DNA of 64,000 bases from a bacterium (GCA_025782575.1 JALGYY010000048.1:41663-105662); one strand, 5' to 3'; shown: positions 35,647 through 44,069, counted from the first letter of the stretch. The notes: generated by a model not told the origin, from the sequence alone. Made by a program: numbers and translations.

Positions 35647-35998
35647 AGGCAACAGTATTCGGCGAGAGTCGTTTTTGTTTGGCGACCGCAACGACCTCGC
35701 GGTATCGCTGCAACTCCGCCGCGAGTGCTTTTTGGCCCAGGCCGGTGATTTTGATATACACACGGCGCTCGTCATCCATTTCCGGGTCTATTTTCTTGTC
35801 GCTTTCGCGTATTAATCCGGCCTCGAGCATCCGGCCGAGCGAGCCATAGAGCGTTCCCGGCCCCATTTTCACCTTCCCCTGCGAATCGGCTTCCACCTGC
35901 TTCATAATTCCGTAGCCGTGCCGCTCTTTCGTAGAGAGCGCGAGTAGAATATGGAGCACCGCCGGAGTGAGAGGTACGTTGGCCTTCTTGTTTGCCAT
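35636..35998 (-). CDS. PadR family transcriptional regulator
   Basis: This 120-residue protein has the PadR winged helix: LTPAVLHILLALSTKERHGYGIM, the recognition region GPGTLYGSLGRMLEAGLI and the wing DDERRVYIKITGLGQKALAA. A short C-terminal helix serves dimerisation. It is the first gene of a two-gene operon with the membrane protein downstream. The promoter (36007-36033) has consensus hexamers and contains a perfect palindrome, so it is probably autorepressed. The -10 lies only nine bases from the ATG, which implies a leaderless or nearly leaderless mRNA. Confidence 0.88.
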   Translation of the reverse strand: MANKKANVPLTPAVLHILLALSTKERHGYGIMKQVEADSQGKVKMGPGTLYGSLGRMLEAGLIRESDKKIDPEMDDERRVYIKITGLGQKALAAELQRYREVVAVAKQKRLSPNTVAYGI

Positions 35999-36006
35999 AC
36001 ATTTAC

Positions 36007-36033
36007 ATTATATCCGTTGCGGATATATGTCAA
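36007..36033 (-). promoter_or_regulatory. PadR promoter with embedded operator
   Basis: On the minus strand TTGACA (36028-36033) and TATAAT (36007-36012) are separated by 15 bases. The palindrome TATATCCG-CAA-CGGATATA (36009-36027) fills the spacer and overlaps the -10. Repressor binding there would block polymerase. The short spacer is unusual for a sigma-70 promoter. Confidence 0.65.
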
Positions 36034-36095
36034 GCAGATTTATCTCATTTGTGGAACAAAACGCCTGTCCAAATAGTTCCGAAGGAATTGGTTAT

Positions 36096-36190
36096 CAGCG
36101 TGAGACCCGGGCCGAGAACACGGCAAGGAGGTGCTACGTATGGATCGTTTCAGTCGTCTGCGCGGCCTGCTCTGGGGGCTCCCGTCGCCG
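36096..36190 (+). repeat. Family E repeat fragment
   Basis: GTGAGACCCGGGCCGAG, an AAGGAGG site and ATGGATCGTTTCAGTC correspond to the same string of features at 49186-49400 (GTGAGACCCGGGCGAGG ... ATGGATGGTTTCAGTC). The small frame (MDRFSRLRGLLWG) does not continue as a recognisable gene. Confidence 0.4.
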
Positions 36191-36844
36191 CTAGGTCGCC
36201 ACAGCGAATACCAACAGATCCCTTGAAAGGTTCAGTATTTCTGTAGCTCTGAATCCTGATCCTGACAACAGGGTAACAACATTCCGCTGGGTATAGAAGT
36301 ACACCGGACACGCTCTCAGGGTAAGGCGCAGTTTCCTGATCGGCGTTCTAAGGGTCCACTTCTTTGGAAAGCTCGCCACCAAATTTGCCCCCGGGCCGCG
36401 AAGCACTCCTCGCATCTTCTCCAAGTGAGATTGTGGGTTCTTCATATAATCGAAATAGCCAATCCCAACGGCTAGATCAAAGCTCTTACTAAAAGCCGTG
36501 GCAAGAAAGTCCCCCTCAACATATTCGAGAACGCCCTGCCCCGACAGCGTCCGCGCTCTCTCGCGGGCAAGGGCGATCATTGCAGGGGCTTCGTCTATTC
36601 CTACGACAACATCCGCCCCTCCCGAGTAAAGGCGCTCGGCATAGCGGCCAGATCCACATCCCACATCGATGGCAGTTCGGACACTTCCGGCCGGGTACCT
36701 TTCAAAAAACTTCTCGTAGCGAATACGAATTACTCGACGGAACAGGCGATCGACAACTATTTGCGAAAGGGACTTTTCTTCTTCGTAGATCAGATCGAAG
36801 CGCTTTGCCTCAACTTCGAAATGATCGCCCGCCCGAGACCTCAT
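36191..36844 (-). CDS. Class I SAM-dependent methyltransferase
   Basis: The ATG at 36844 overlaps the TGA of the deacetylase gene (ATGA), with GGAGGGGG upstream, giving 217 residues. Motif I is TAIDVGCGSGRYAERLYSGG, followed by VVGIDEAPAMIALARERA, EYVEGDFLATAF and a post-motif FDLAVGIGYFDYMKNPQSHL. The C-terminal part (LVASFPKKWTLRTPIRKLRL) is typical of sugar or lipid methyltransferases. Coupling to a polysaccharide deacetylase implies modification of a surface glycan. Confidence 0.8.
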   Translation of the reverse strand: MRSRAGDHFEVEAKRFDLIYEEEKSLSQIVVDRLFRRVIRIRYEKFFERYPAGSVRTAIDVGCGSGRYAERLYSGGADVVVGIDEAPAMIALARERARTLSGQGVLEYVEGDFLATAFSKSFDLAVGIGYFDYMKNPQSHLEKMRGVLRGPGANLVASFPKKWTLRTPIRKLRLTLRACPVYFYTQRNVVTLLSGSGFRATEILNLSRDLLVFAVAT

Positions 36845-37742
36845 TTGACCCCCTCCAATACGGCGCTCATGGTGCCAAATTGAAACCCACAAAGAAGCTT
36901 CCGAAGTTTCCCTGCTGTGCTACGGAGGTTCCAATAATGGGTTGCATGCGCAATTCGAGGGGCAAATCTAATCCGCGGGTGGTCAGGATCGAACTCCCAG
37001 GGATGCATATAGATATTCACGGGGCGGTGAACGGAAAGATTTTGCTTTATCCCCCGGGCGGTCAACCACAAAGGAAAAATTCTCAAATATGCCCCCCCGA
37101 CGCCAAGGTGCTTCGGGCCGACATCCATTAGTGTTATCGGGAATTCCTGGACGCTTGTCCCCTCGACCGTAGTGACTTCTCGGCGCGCGCCTGGAATCCC
37201 ATATCGATAGTTGTGCGCGGGGTATATAGACGAATCGAACCGGATACCCTCTTCCTCCAATATCGGAAGGACCCAAAGCGACTTTGCGGTTATCGAAAAA
37301 AATGGGGCCGGTGTCCAAGGACTTTGCATCCTGACGCGGCCTCGATAGCATCTATCGACCTTCTTAGTTCTTTACGAAACCGATTTTCGTCTAGATCGTA
37401 GATTTTCCGATGACTCCAGCCGTGAGTTCCTAATTCGTGACCTTCGGCATAAATCTTCTGAATAGAAGCGGGGGTCTTCTCTGCTATCAAGCCCAATACA
37501 AAGAAAGTCGCCTTAACGCCGGCATCATCTAGAATACGGAGAATCCTGTCCAAGCCGATGTCGAGACGACCAGTATAGCGACCCCACTCTACCTCATCCA
37601 GCCCTATCCCCATAAACCAATCCTCAACGTCAACGGAAATGCTGCCACCCAGTTTATCGCTGTTCCCCACGTCAACCCCTGTTTCGCCGCGTCTTACGGC
37701 GAGTCTCTCGTACGATTTCTCTGCTCCTGTTTGTTCGTCCAC
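36841..37742 (-). pseudogene. Polysaccharide deacetylase, one-base frameshift
   Basis: The GTG at 37742 has AAGGAG upstream. The first half has the NodB-fold signatures SVDVEDWF (catalytic and metal Asp), GVKATFFVLGLIAEK and GHELGTHGWSHRKIY (metal His pair). After VLGHR the frame ends, and the next frame carries APFFSITAKSLWVLPILEEE, GIRFDSSIYP and the late histidine segment NIYMHPWEFDPDHP. A single missing G near 37304-37310 on the plus strand (GGGGCC run) explains it. The layout (DVEDWF, R-A-P-x-x-S-I) is that of the deacetylases of exosortase-linked exopolysaccharide loci. If real, the lesion removes activity. The methyltransferase is coupled downstream. Confidence 0.75.
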
Positions 37743-37766
37743 GGTTCACTCCTTGAGAGAGAACGA

Positions 37767-38177
37767 TCATTCACTCGCGGTCGGGAGGGGAACAATAATC
37801 AAGTACTCGTACTCCTCGCCGTACCCCCAGAGTCCCACGAGTCCGGTTTCAAACTCGACCGTATAAAATGGGCGGTAGGTTCCCGAGCCTCCATCGTATC
37901 CATGCTGCTGGTGCCAGATAGAGGTTTCCTTGATACGTGTGAACGATTGGATCATGGCCCCCGAGTTTCCCAGGATTGCCGGTACGCTGACGACCTGGGG
38001 ATCGGGCCACGTGTTCTCGCAGTCGCCCGTGTAGATTGCAAATCCAGCGGACTCGCCAGGGGGACCTTGGGAACCTGGTTGCCCCGGTGGACCTTGGGGA
38101 CCGACCGGACCAGGATCCCCTGCACAGGCCAGAAAGGAGAGGATTACAGCCATCTGAACAAAACCCAGCACTCGCAT
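37767..38177 (-). CDS. Collagen-like lipoprotein
   Basis: This 136-residue protein has GGAGG before its ATG. The signal ends in FLACAGD, a lipobox. Eight Gly-X-Y triplets follow directly (GDPGPVGPQGPPGQPGSQ and on), then a ~90-residue beta-rich globular domain (AGFAIYTGDCENTWPDPQVV) with no known motif. Short collagen stalks on bacterial lipoproteins trimerise and hold the C-terminal domain away from the membrane. It lies 24 bases upstream of the deacetylase gene on the same strand and may share its transcript. Confidence 0.75.
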   Translation of the reverse strand: MRVLGFVQMAVILSFLACAGDPGPVGPQGPPGQPGSQGPPGESAGFAIYTGDCENTWPDPQVVSVPAILGNSGAMIQSFTRIKETSIWHQQHGYDGGSGTYRPFYTVEFETGLVGLWGYGEEYEYLIIVPLPTASE

Positions 38178-38319
38178 GCCGCGCCTCCATTTGGAAGAAA
38201 AGCCTGCCGGGTTAGTGTTTCAAATGCGACTTGGAAGCCGCTTTCCGTAGCATTAGACACTATGCGCAAATATCATCGGGATGACAAGGATGGGAGTGCG
38301 CAGCTCGCCTATCCCTCCC

Positions 38320-38396
38320 AATAGTTCCGTCGGCAATGACTTTGCAGAAGTTACTGAAGAACGGGTCTCTACCCCAGCCTCCCCGGGCGTTGGGTC
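38320..38396 (-). repeat. Family D repeat copy
   Basis: Plus strand: CCCAATAGTTCCGTCGGC, GCAGAAGTTACTGAAGAACG and GGGTCTCTACCCCAGCCTCC. The same order is found at 49070-49146. The end of the copy overlaps the last codons of the SpoIID gene. Confidence 0.4.
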
Positions 38397-39925
38397 TCTG
38401 CCCAGGGGTACTGCTGGTGAAGTGTCACACCGCTGTAGTAGTGGTTGATGATCTGCTCGAGATCGTACCCTTTAAGAGCCATTCCCAGTGCCCCGATCTG
38501 GCACAGGCCAACGCCATGTCCCCATCCGCCGCCATGCAGAATGAAGCGCTCCCCGGTACTGTCCGTGGGCGGGACATGGTCCACGACAAAGGCGCTCGAG
38601 TACAGGAACGATGAGTGCAAAACCTCGCGGATGTTGTTCTGTCCTTCGACCAGCCGGCGGTGAGTTTTACCATTCCGGCTCTCGTAGCGCACCGCAACGG
38701 CCCACAATCGACCCGAAGGTCCTCGTCCGGCCGGCTCGAGTGCCAATACCCGGTCGAGATTCGTGAAGTCCTCGTGTCGGCGCAGCAACCCGGCCAACCT
38801 TTCACCTGTGTATGAAACCTCCCAGCGGAAATAGGGACCGGGGTGGTCCACTCGCCCCAGGTACTGCAGCAGATCTTCTTCCGACACTACATTGGGGCTG
38901 CAAAAAATTTCCGATGTCTTCCACCAATCTTCGGTAAGCCATTGGAAAGCATTTTCTTCATTTACAGGAAAGTACGCGTGGGCTTTAAATCGGTCCGGTG
39001 CATCCAGGGCCACCTGGCAGCCTTTGATGGGATTGCGCCAAATGTGACTCGGATCGGAGGTGCTTCCCCCGCAGCTTTTGGAGTACATGGCATTGCCGAT
39101 CGTACCGTCGTCGTTTCGTATGATCAGCCCGCGGGTTCTGTTGACAGCCCGGACTGCTTCATCAGTCGCGCCGTCACTGCCCTGGTAGCGTTGGCAGTGA
39201 TCATCGTTGCAGGCGGTGTATGGGTGATCGGGGTGTTTGCCCTTATGACTCTGGAGATTGAGCAACCAGGAGCGGGCGACCACGGCTTGGCATTCGAGAA
39301 ACTCGACCGGGCAGGCGCTGCTCATTTCGCTGGTGATCACCCCGGCCAGGTACGTCTCAGCCGGAAGTTCATTGACCACGGTCAGGTAGTTCTGCCCGCG
39401 TTCCAGATAGAAGTGAAGAGAACCCGGCAAGTGCTGGTCGATTCTCTTGCGCCAATGAAATGAGCGCCCGGTTACGATGTCGCGCACCAGGATACCGCCC
39501 CCCGGCCCACCAGTCGGATCATTGGCCGGCAGGATACTGACCGGGGTCCCGACATATGAACCGACGGAAGGCGCGTCGCTAAAAAGAAGCTCGGCCCGGT
39601 GATTCCCTATGCTGATTCGGCAATGCGTCTCTTCCGGAAAAGTATGCGTGCCGGTGCGTCCCTTGCCGCGTATTTGGTACTCCCCGGCGGGCAATACAAG
39701 GTCAACATGCCGCATTTCATCCCGGGGCAGTATCACTCCTACTTCCACCAGGGGTTCCGAATCGGGAACCGTCTCCTCTCGCGCGGTATTGATCCAGTCG
39801 TATCGGACGACGAGAAGGTATGCTCCGCCAAGAATGAAGCAAAGAATCACGATACTTCTGAGGAGACGGCTTTTGGATGTGGTCTCTTTGGTGAGACCCG
39901 AGATTTGTGTTAACCAAACGTACAA
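38369..39925 (-). CDS. SpoIID/LytB domain protein
   Basis: This frame of up to 518 residues has a membrane anchor near the N-terminus (LRSIVILCFILGGAYLLVVR). A large periplasmic part has the SpoIID landmarks LAGVITSEMSSACPVEFLEC, QAVVARSWLLN, NRTRGLIIRND and the end GWGHGVGLCQIGALGMALKG. SpoIID enzymes are lytic transglycosylases acting on denuded peptidoglycan; outside spore-formers, related proteins act in division and envelope remodelling. The most upstream start (TTG 39925) lies inside a family B repeat, so the true start may be an internal codon closer to the anchor. The last residues (EQIINHYYSGVTLHQQYPWA) may have been altered by the family D repeat. Confidence 0.8.
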   Translation of the reverse strand: MYVWLTQISGLTKETTSKSRLLRSIVILCFILGGAYLLVVRYDWINTAREETVPDSEPLVEVGVILPRDEMRHVDLVLPAGEYQIRGKGRTGTHTFPEETHCRISIGNHRAELLFSDAPSVGSYVGTPVSILPANDPTGGPGGGILVRDIVTGRSFHWRKRIDQHLPGSLHFYLERGQNYLTVVNELPAETYLAGVITSEMSSACPVEFLECQAVVARSWLLNLQSHKGKHPDHPYTACNDDHCQRYQGSDGATDEAVRAVNRTRGLIIRNDDGTIGNAMYSKSCGGSTSDPSHIWRNPIKGCQVALDAPDRFKAHAYFPVNEENAFQWLTEDWWKTSEIFCSPNVVSEEDLLQYLGRVDHPGPYFRWEVSYTGERLAGLLRRHEDFTNLDRVLALEPAGRGPSGRLWAVAVRYESRNGKTHRRLVEGQNNIREVLHSSFLYSSAFVVDHVPPTDSTGERFILHGGGWGHGVGLCQIGALGMALKGYDLEQIINHYYSGVTLHQQYPWAETQRPGRLG

Positions 39926-39960
39926 AAGTTCGCTTTCCTATCTCCTGTGTGATTTGCGCC
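39893..39960 (+). repeat. Family B repeat (copy B1)
   Basis: GACCCGAGATTTGTGTTAACC, then AAACGTACAAAAGTTCGC and TTTCCTATCTCC recur at 46263-46325 and 61603-61680. It overlaps the 5' end of the SpoIID frame, which therefore probably starts later than 39925. Confidence 0.6.
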
Positions 39961-40010
39961 TGGCGGGAAGGCCCCGCAACCGGTACATCCAGTTTGAGGA
40001 ATCGCAAGGC

Positions 40011-41051
40011 TCAGTGATCACGGCTCCCGAGTTCATGCAAGAAGGGCAGAATATCCTTGGAATAGAAGGGCTCTTGAGTCCCCCAAAACAGATAATCCAG
40101 CTTGAGTTCGTCTCGGCCGAACTCGTACAACTCGGGGACTGTAATCTGAACGCCTGTCTTACGATCCCTGTCCTGGAGGTTCCCATGTTGGACCGCCACC
40201 CCGGCCACGACCCCGGGTTCGCGATGTGAGATCAGGGGAAGGCTGTGCTGTTGCTGATACCAGCGCAAGGGACGCATGTCGGGCCCTCCTACTCCCACAC
40301 CCGCGCGACGGGCGTGTTCGTACACGCCCTTGAGATACCCCTGATCGTTGTTTGGCAATTCCTCACCAGGCATGAAGTTCGCGTAGACGATGACGTCAGA
40401 CTTACGGAACACCTTGCCCGCTGCGGACATCATGTCCTTGATGCCCTCGAAATAGGTCTCGGGGGTATACCCTGGAGGCTGGTGTCTGGGATCGCGCCCG
40501 AACCCTATCGATGTCTCAGCCAGGTTCACACCGGCCAGTCTTCCGTCGAAAGCTTCCGCCACGGCTTGCAGCAAGCGAGAGAACCGATCGCGCACGGCCG
40601 GGTCCCACCGACGAGCAGTCCAACCATCGATGAGCGGTGGATCCCCCTTGACGCTCGCTGATTCGTATTTCATCGCCACGCCTCCTCCAAAGGCGGGATC
40701 CTCGCGGAGATAATCAGGGACATTAACGATGTCCTCATCAAACGACACGTCCTGGATTTGGATGAAGAGCTGCTTTCCGTGTTCTTCAAGAAACTCCAAG
40801 TCGTCCTGAATCACACTCAGGGCGTACTGATCCCGTTCCGGCTCCAGCTCACGCCAGGTGTACTTCAACTGGGCACCGACAATTGCAGCTGTCGAGAGGA
40901 AATCGGGTTCCGAAATTCTGTCGCGATCCCTGCCAAAGAAGATGTAATTTCTTGGCGACTCCCCCGGCGTCTCCGCCGCCGCTCCCCCCAGCGTGGTTCC
41001 TAGCGAAGTGAACATGACCACGCAACACAGTACGCCGCATCTGAGTCTCAA
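40011..41051 (-). CDS. Secreted glycoside hydrolase-like TIM-barrel protein
   Basis: GAGGAGGT precedes the TTG at 41051, which starts a signal peptide (RLRCGVLCCVVMFTSLGTTL). The 346-residue protein has a barrel-like series of strands: FLSTAAIVGAQLKYTWRELEP, EEHGKQLFIQIQDVSF, DGRLAGVNLAETSIGFG (a likely acid/base Glu), DVIVYANFMPGE and YLFWGTQEPFY (a possible nucleophile Glu). This resembles GH42/GH5-like beta-glycosidases but I cannot assign a family. It is monocistronic and extracellular or periplasmic, and probably acts on a polysaccharide. Confidence 0.6.
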   Translation of the reverse strand: MRLRCGVLCCVVMFTSLGTTLGGAAAETPGESPRNYIFFGRDRDRISEPDFLSTAAIVGAQLKYTWRELEPERDQYALSVIQDDLEFLEEHGKQLFIQIQDVSFDEDIVNVPDYLREDPAFGGGVAMKYESASVKGDPPLIDGWTARRWDPAVRDRFSRLLQAVAEAFDGRLAGVNLAETSIGFGRDPRHQPPGYTPETYFEGIKDMMSAAGKVFRKSDVIVYANFMPGEELPNNDQGYLKGVYEHARRAGVGVGGPDMRPLRWYQQQHSLPLISHREPGVVAGVAVQHGNLQDRDRKTGVQITVPELYEFGRDELKLDYLFWGTQEPFYSKDILPFLHELGSRDH

Positions 41052-41221
41052 CTTAACCTCCTCGACGCGCAGCTTTGGGCACGCCCCCGCGCGCACTGGG
41101 GCGATGGCATTGATATATATAGTACTTGCGCTACATCCTCTTTTCAATGCCCTTCAATTGCTCGTCGGGACAGGCGCGTGGGAAATCTCTCGGCAGGAAA
41201 GCCTTGACTAGCGGTCGTCCG

Positions 41222-41259
41222 ATGTCTAAATTAGACATTATAAGATCTAATTCAGACAT
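41222..41259 (+). promoter_or_regulatory. Paired PadR-type operators
   Basis: A perfect 17-bp palindrome ATGTCTAAATTAGACAT (41222-41238) is followed by a second, imperfect half-match ATCTAATTCAGACAT (41245-41259). ATGT...ACAT ends are characteristic of PadR sites. They lie 70-105 bases before the VOC-PadR operon and match each other, which suggests autoregulation by the PadR protein at 41759. Confidence 0.65.
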
Positions 41260-41327
41260 ATGAGAGATCGCCGTGGGGGCTGATCCTTGCGATTGTGTGC
41301 GTCGGTTTGGCGGATGGAGGCACGGAC

Positions 41328-41762
41328 ATGAAGCTCAAGCGGGTGACCACAATCGTTTTCACGGATGATGTTGATGCGTGTTCCGCATTCTACACCGAGC
41401 GTCTGGGATTCGAACAGACGCTGGCGGTTCCCCTCCAGCAGCCTGGCGAAACGGGCAATCAGTTCGTTGCGGTCACCAACGGCAGCCACGAGCTGATGTT
41501 CCAAACGTTCAAGAGCGCCGAGGACGACGCTCCCGGGACGGTAGCCAGGGCCAATCCGCCCAGCTTCATGCTGTACATCGAGGTGCCGAGCCTGGACGCA
41601 GCGATCCAACGGATGCACGGCCTCACACCGGCCCTCTCGCGGCGCAAGACGTTCTATGGCTCCGAGGAGATCGGCTATCGCGACCCGTGCGGCACTGTCG
41701 TCGTGCTGTCCGAGTTCCCGGATACGCCGGTGGAAGCGTTGGGCGACGAAGGTGAGCAGTGA
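41328..41762 (+). CDS. VOC family protein co-transcribed with PadR
   Basis: The ATG at 41328 has GGAGG seven bases upstream, giving 144 residues. VOC pattern: LKRVTTIVFTDDVDACSAFY, TERLGFEQTLAVP, the strand NQFVAVTNGSHELMFQTF and the closing GYRDPCGTVVVLSEFPD. The first metal ligand position is Thr/Val rather than His, so it may be a binding or antibiotic-sequestering type instead of an enzyme. It shares GTGA with the following PadR gene. VOC proteins paired with PadR regulators often confer resistance to a small toxic compound. Confidence 0.75.
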   Translation: MKLKRVTTIVFTDDVDACSAFYTERLGFEQTLAVPLQQPGETGNQFVAVTNGSHELMFQTFKSAEDDAPGTVARANPPSFMLYIEVPSLDAAIQRMHGLTPALSRRKTFYGSEEIGYRDPCGTVVVLSEFPDTPVEALGDEGEQ

Positions 41763-42337
41763 CAGCAGGGAGACGACCGGGTCCGCGACGGCGCCTGACC
41801 GACGCCGATCTCGTCACACTGGTTATCTTATTGCGCGGACCCGCCCACGGTCACGCCATCTGGAACCGGCTAGCGGAATGCGACGTCGAGGATTGGGCTG
41901 CTGTATCGCGGGCACAAGTCTACTACTCACTGGGTAAGCTCACAGACCAGGGGCTGATTCGGCCGACGCGAGACGCGAGCCCCGACACTCGACGCGAACG
42001 ATGCACGTGGCGCATCAGTCCGAAAGGACGGCGCGCGCTGACAGCGGCACTTTCGTCTCCCCACTGGGCGGAACAACGAGTGGTGCCGCCTTTCATGACC
42101 TGGATGGCGCTCTCCGAGCTCTCACGACCCGCCGCGCGCCAAAGGATCCTTGACGGCCGGCAGCGCTTTCTCGAAGAGGAGTTGGCTCGCAAACGCGAGA
42201 CACTTACTGATCTGCGGCGGCTCCCGCCAGAAGCAGAGGGAGCACAGGTCGCGATCCTGATGGTCGATCACGTCATCCGGCAGAGCGCGCTCGAACTCAA
42301 GTTGCTGGATGGGCTTCGTGACCTGTTCGCAGACTAG
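41759..42337 (+). CDS. PadR family transcriptional regulator
   Basis: This 192-residue protein begins at GTG overlapping the VOC stop by four bases. The winged helix is LTDADLVTLVILLRGPAHGHA, with SRAQVYYSLGKLTDQGLIRP and the wing CTWRISPKGRRALTAAL. The C-terminal ~90 residues are a long helical dimerisation arm (QRFLEEELARKRETLTDLRR), as in the PadR-s2/Vir_act_alpha_C type. It probably represses its own operon from the palindromes at 41222-41259. Confidence 0.85.
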   Translation: MTAGRRPGPRRRLTDADLVTLVILLRGPAHGHAIWNRLAECDVEDWAAVSRAQVYYSLGKLTDQGLIRPTRDASPDTRRERCTWRISPKGRRALTAALSSPHWAEQRVVPPFMTWMALSELSRPAARQRILDGRQRFLEEELARKRETLTDLRRLPPEAEGAQVAILMVDHVIRQSALELKLLDGLRDLFAD

Positions 42338-42361
42338 TGCGCAGCGGGCCTGGAAGTAGTC

Positions 42362-42405
42362 CCTCCAAACAATTTCGTCTGCGATGCCACGGAATTACTT
42401 ACGGA
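42362..42405 (-). repeat. Partial family A repeat (A12)
   Basis: Only the start of the unit is kept on the plus strand: TCCCTCCAAACAATTTCGTC and GATGCCACGGAATTACTTACG. No minus-strand gene begins nearby, so this copy is outside the usual promoter context. Confidence 0.35.
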
Positions 42406-42465
42406 GAAACGGCCTCATGATCTGGATCCGCTAATCCCTCTCCGATTCGACCGAGCTTGCTGATG

Positions 42466-43110
42466 TCAAGGTTTCAGAATGAGGACATCCGGACCGAGAT
42501 CGGTTGTTTCTCCCGAATTCACGCTGATCGACACCTCTTCTCCATCGAGCTCCATTTCCTCGATCGTCATGTCTACATAACCACTCATAGTGCAGAGGAT
42601 GACATATCCATCATGCGCGGGTACTCGTTCGACAAAATAGGATCCATTCGCACGCGTGACGGTTTCAAGTGAAGTGCCTTCCAAAGACACGTGAACCCCG
42701 CTGTGGTCCTGTACCCCTTCGAGTGACAAGGAACCGGCGATCATCCCGGTGGGTGGCACCACGACCTGACCGATACTGTAAGACTGCTGGCCCTTGATTT
42801 TGAAGTGTTCCACAATGAATCCGATCGGTGTGCCGGCGTGATCACCTTGACCTCGGAGATCGTAGTATTTTCCCATTCCCGTTTCGTCGACAGCGAGGAC
42901 GTTTTGAATTATGAATTGCCCCTCGGCGTCGGAGAATGTCGACAAGCCCGTTCCCTCCACGATCACCTCAATGCCCGAGGCGGGTTCCCCGTTTTGCAGA
43001 ACAAGATCGCCGTAAATCGTACCGGTGACCGGAATTGTCGTCCTTTCGCCACAACTCAATAGGATCAAAATGGACACACTCACGGCGAGCGCTAGCTGAG
43101 GGCGACTCAC
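42466..43110 (-). CDS. Lipoprotein with carboxypeptidase-regulatory-like (CarboxypepD_reg) domains
   Basis: The GTG at 43110 overlaps the stop of the upstream gene by one base, with GGGAGGTGAG as ribosome site. The signal ends in LILLSC. Two Ig-like CarboxypepD_reg units follow: GTIYGDLVLQNGEPASGIEV ... TFSDAEGQFIIQNV and GSLSLEGVQDHSGVHVSLEG ... RANGSYFVERVP. These 214 residues form the last gene of the TlpA/outer-membrane/lipoprotein operon. Such lipoproteins often cap or accompany outer-membrane channels. Function is inferred only from the operon. Confidence 0.75.
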   Translation of the reverse strand: MSRPQLALAVSVSILILLSCGERTTIPVTGTIYGDLVLQNGEPASGIEVIVEGTGLSTFSDAEGQFIIQNVLAVDETGMGKYYDLRGQGDHAGTPIGFIVEHFKIKGQQSYSIGQVVVPPTGMIAGSLSLEGVQDHSGVHVSLEGTSLETVTRANGSYFVERVPAHDGYVILCTMSGYVDMTIEEMELDGEEVSISVNSGETTDLGPDVLILKP

Positions 43111-44069
43111 TACTCACCTCCCAGGGAACTCATCAAGGCGTTCATGGCATCGCTTATGTCGCTTGAAAGCTCCAGACCAAAGATAGAGGGGGCTACCATC
43201 TGCGAGCCCTCCAAGTCCGTAACCGCAGGGAAGCGGTAAAACCCACCCACGGTAAGCTTGGACCCGAGGTTCCACGCAACGGTCGGCCCGATGTAGAGCA
43301 TGGTAGCACCTCGCTCAGGCACACGGTTTCCCAACCAGGTATCCGGTTCCGTGTGGAATCCTTGAATCTTCAGTCCAAGTCGTCCGTCGCTCAGGAACCG
43401 CCTGCTCAAGTGGGAGAAAAAGGTCGTTTGGTCCCCGAAGGAGTAGCCCCATTTGTTCTGTCCACCCACAAACCGATGCCGGAAACCTGCCGTAAGGTCG
43501 AGGTGCAGGATCTTCTTGAGCGGTATCCACAGGTTGGCCCCCAAGAGTAAGTCAGTGGTGCCACTACCAAGCGCTAGAATGTCGCAGATCCGCTGGTCCA
43601 GATCATCAGTGTTGTCCACGCTGCCCGTCGCAAACTTGATCCCACCTTCCACAATCACCTGCGGGCTGGTTAGAACAGAGACCTCTGCCATTGCGACCAA
43701 ATCGCCGAAGCCCCGGTTCACTCGTTCATAGTGCGCGCCCTGGAACTTGGTACTCTCAATCGAGAGGTATGGAATAGTGGCACTCAGGTTTACACGGCGA
43801 CTCATCCCGTACCGAAGTGATAGGTTTGCCGTATGGAAATTAACCACCTCATCGGCTGGGTTTGCAGCTTCCTGGCCGGTTCCCTTCCGCGCCTCGTCTG
43901 TCTCCTCGTGTTCGTACTGGACGCTGAATTCCCAACGTCCGGGTTCCGCGAAGTTTTCGCCACCGCCCGGCAGCGTAGGCCGTCTTCAGGCAACCGCCGA
44001 GGCGGGTGTGTTCCAGAGTGGAACCATTACGATCACCGACAGAAGAACAAGAGCCATGGGTCGTTTCAT
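43110..44069 (-). pseudogene. Outer-membrane beta-barrel-like protein with a stop after its signal peptide
   Basis: The ATG at 44069 overlaps the TGA of the thioredoxin gene (ATGA). The signal peptide is KRPMALVLLSVIVMVPLWNT ... ASAVA; codon 28 is then TGA (43986-43988). The same frame continues RRPTLPGGGENFAEPGRWEF. It then runs through alternating amphipathic strands (NFHTANLSLRYGMSRRVNLS, GGIKFATGSVDN, LLLGANLWIPLKKILHLDLT) to the end, as in transporter-type barrel proteins. The only lesion is one stop codon, possibly a CGA-to-TGA change. A GTG at 43847 could start a protein lacking the signal, which would not reach the outer membrane. Confidence 0.7.

Noticed and set aside
2894..43988. 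Alternative genetic code (TGA or TAG read as sense)
   Set aside because: In-frame TGA and TAG occur in only three otherwise good genes, while TGA and TAG end many intact genes at the right place (for example the MBOAT and ABM genes end in TGA). Mutation or base error is simpler.
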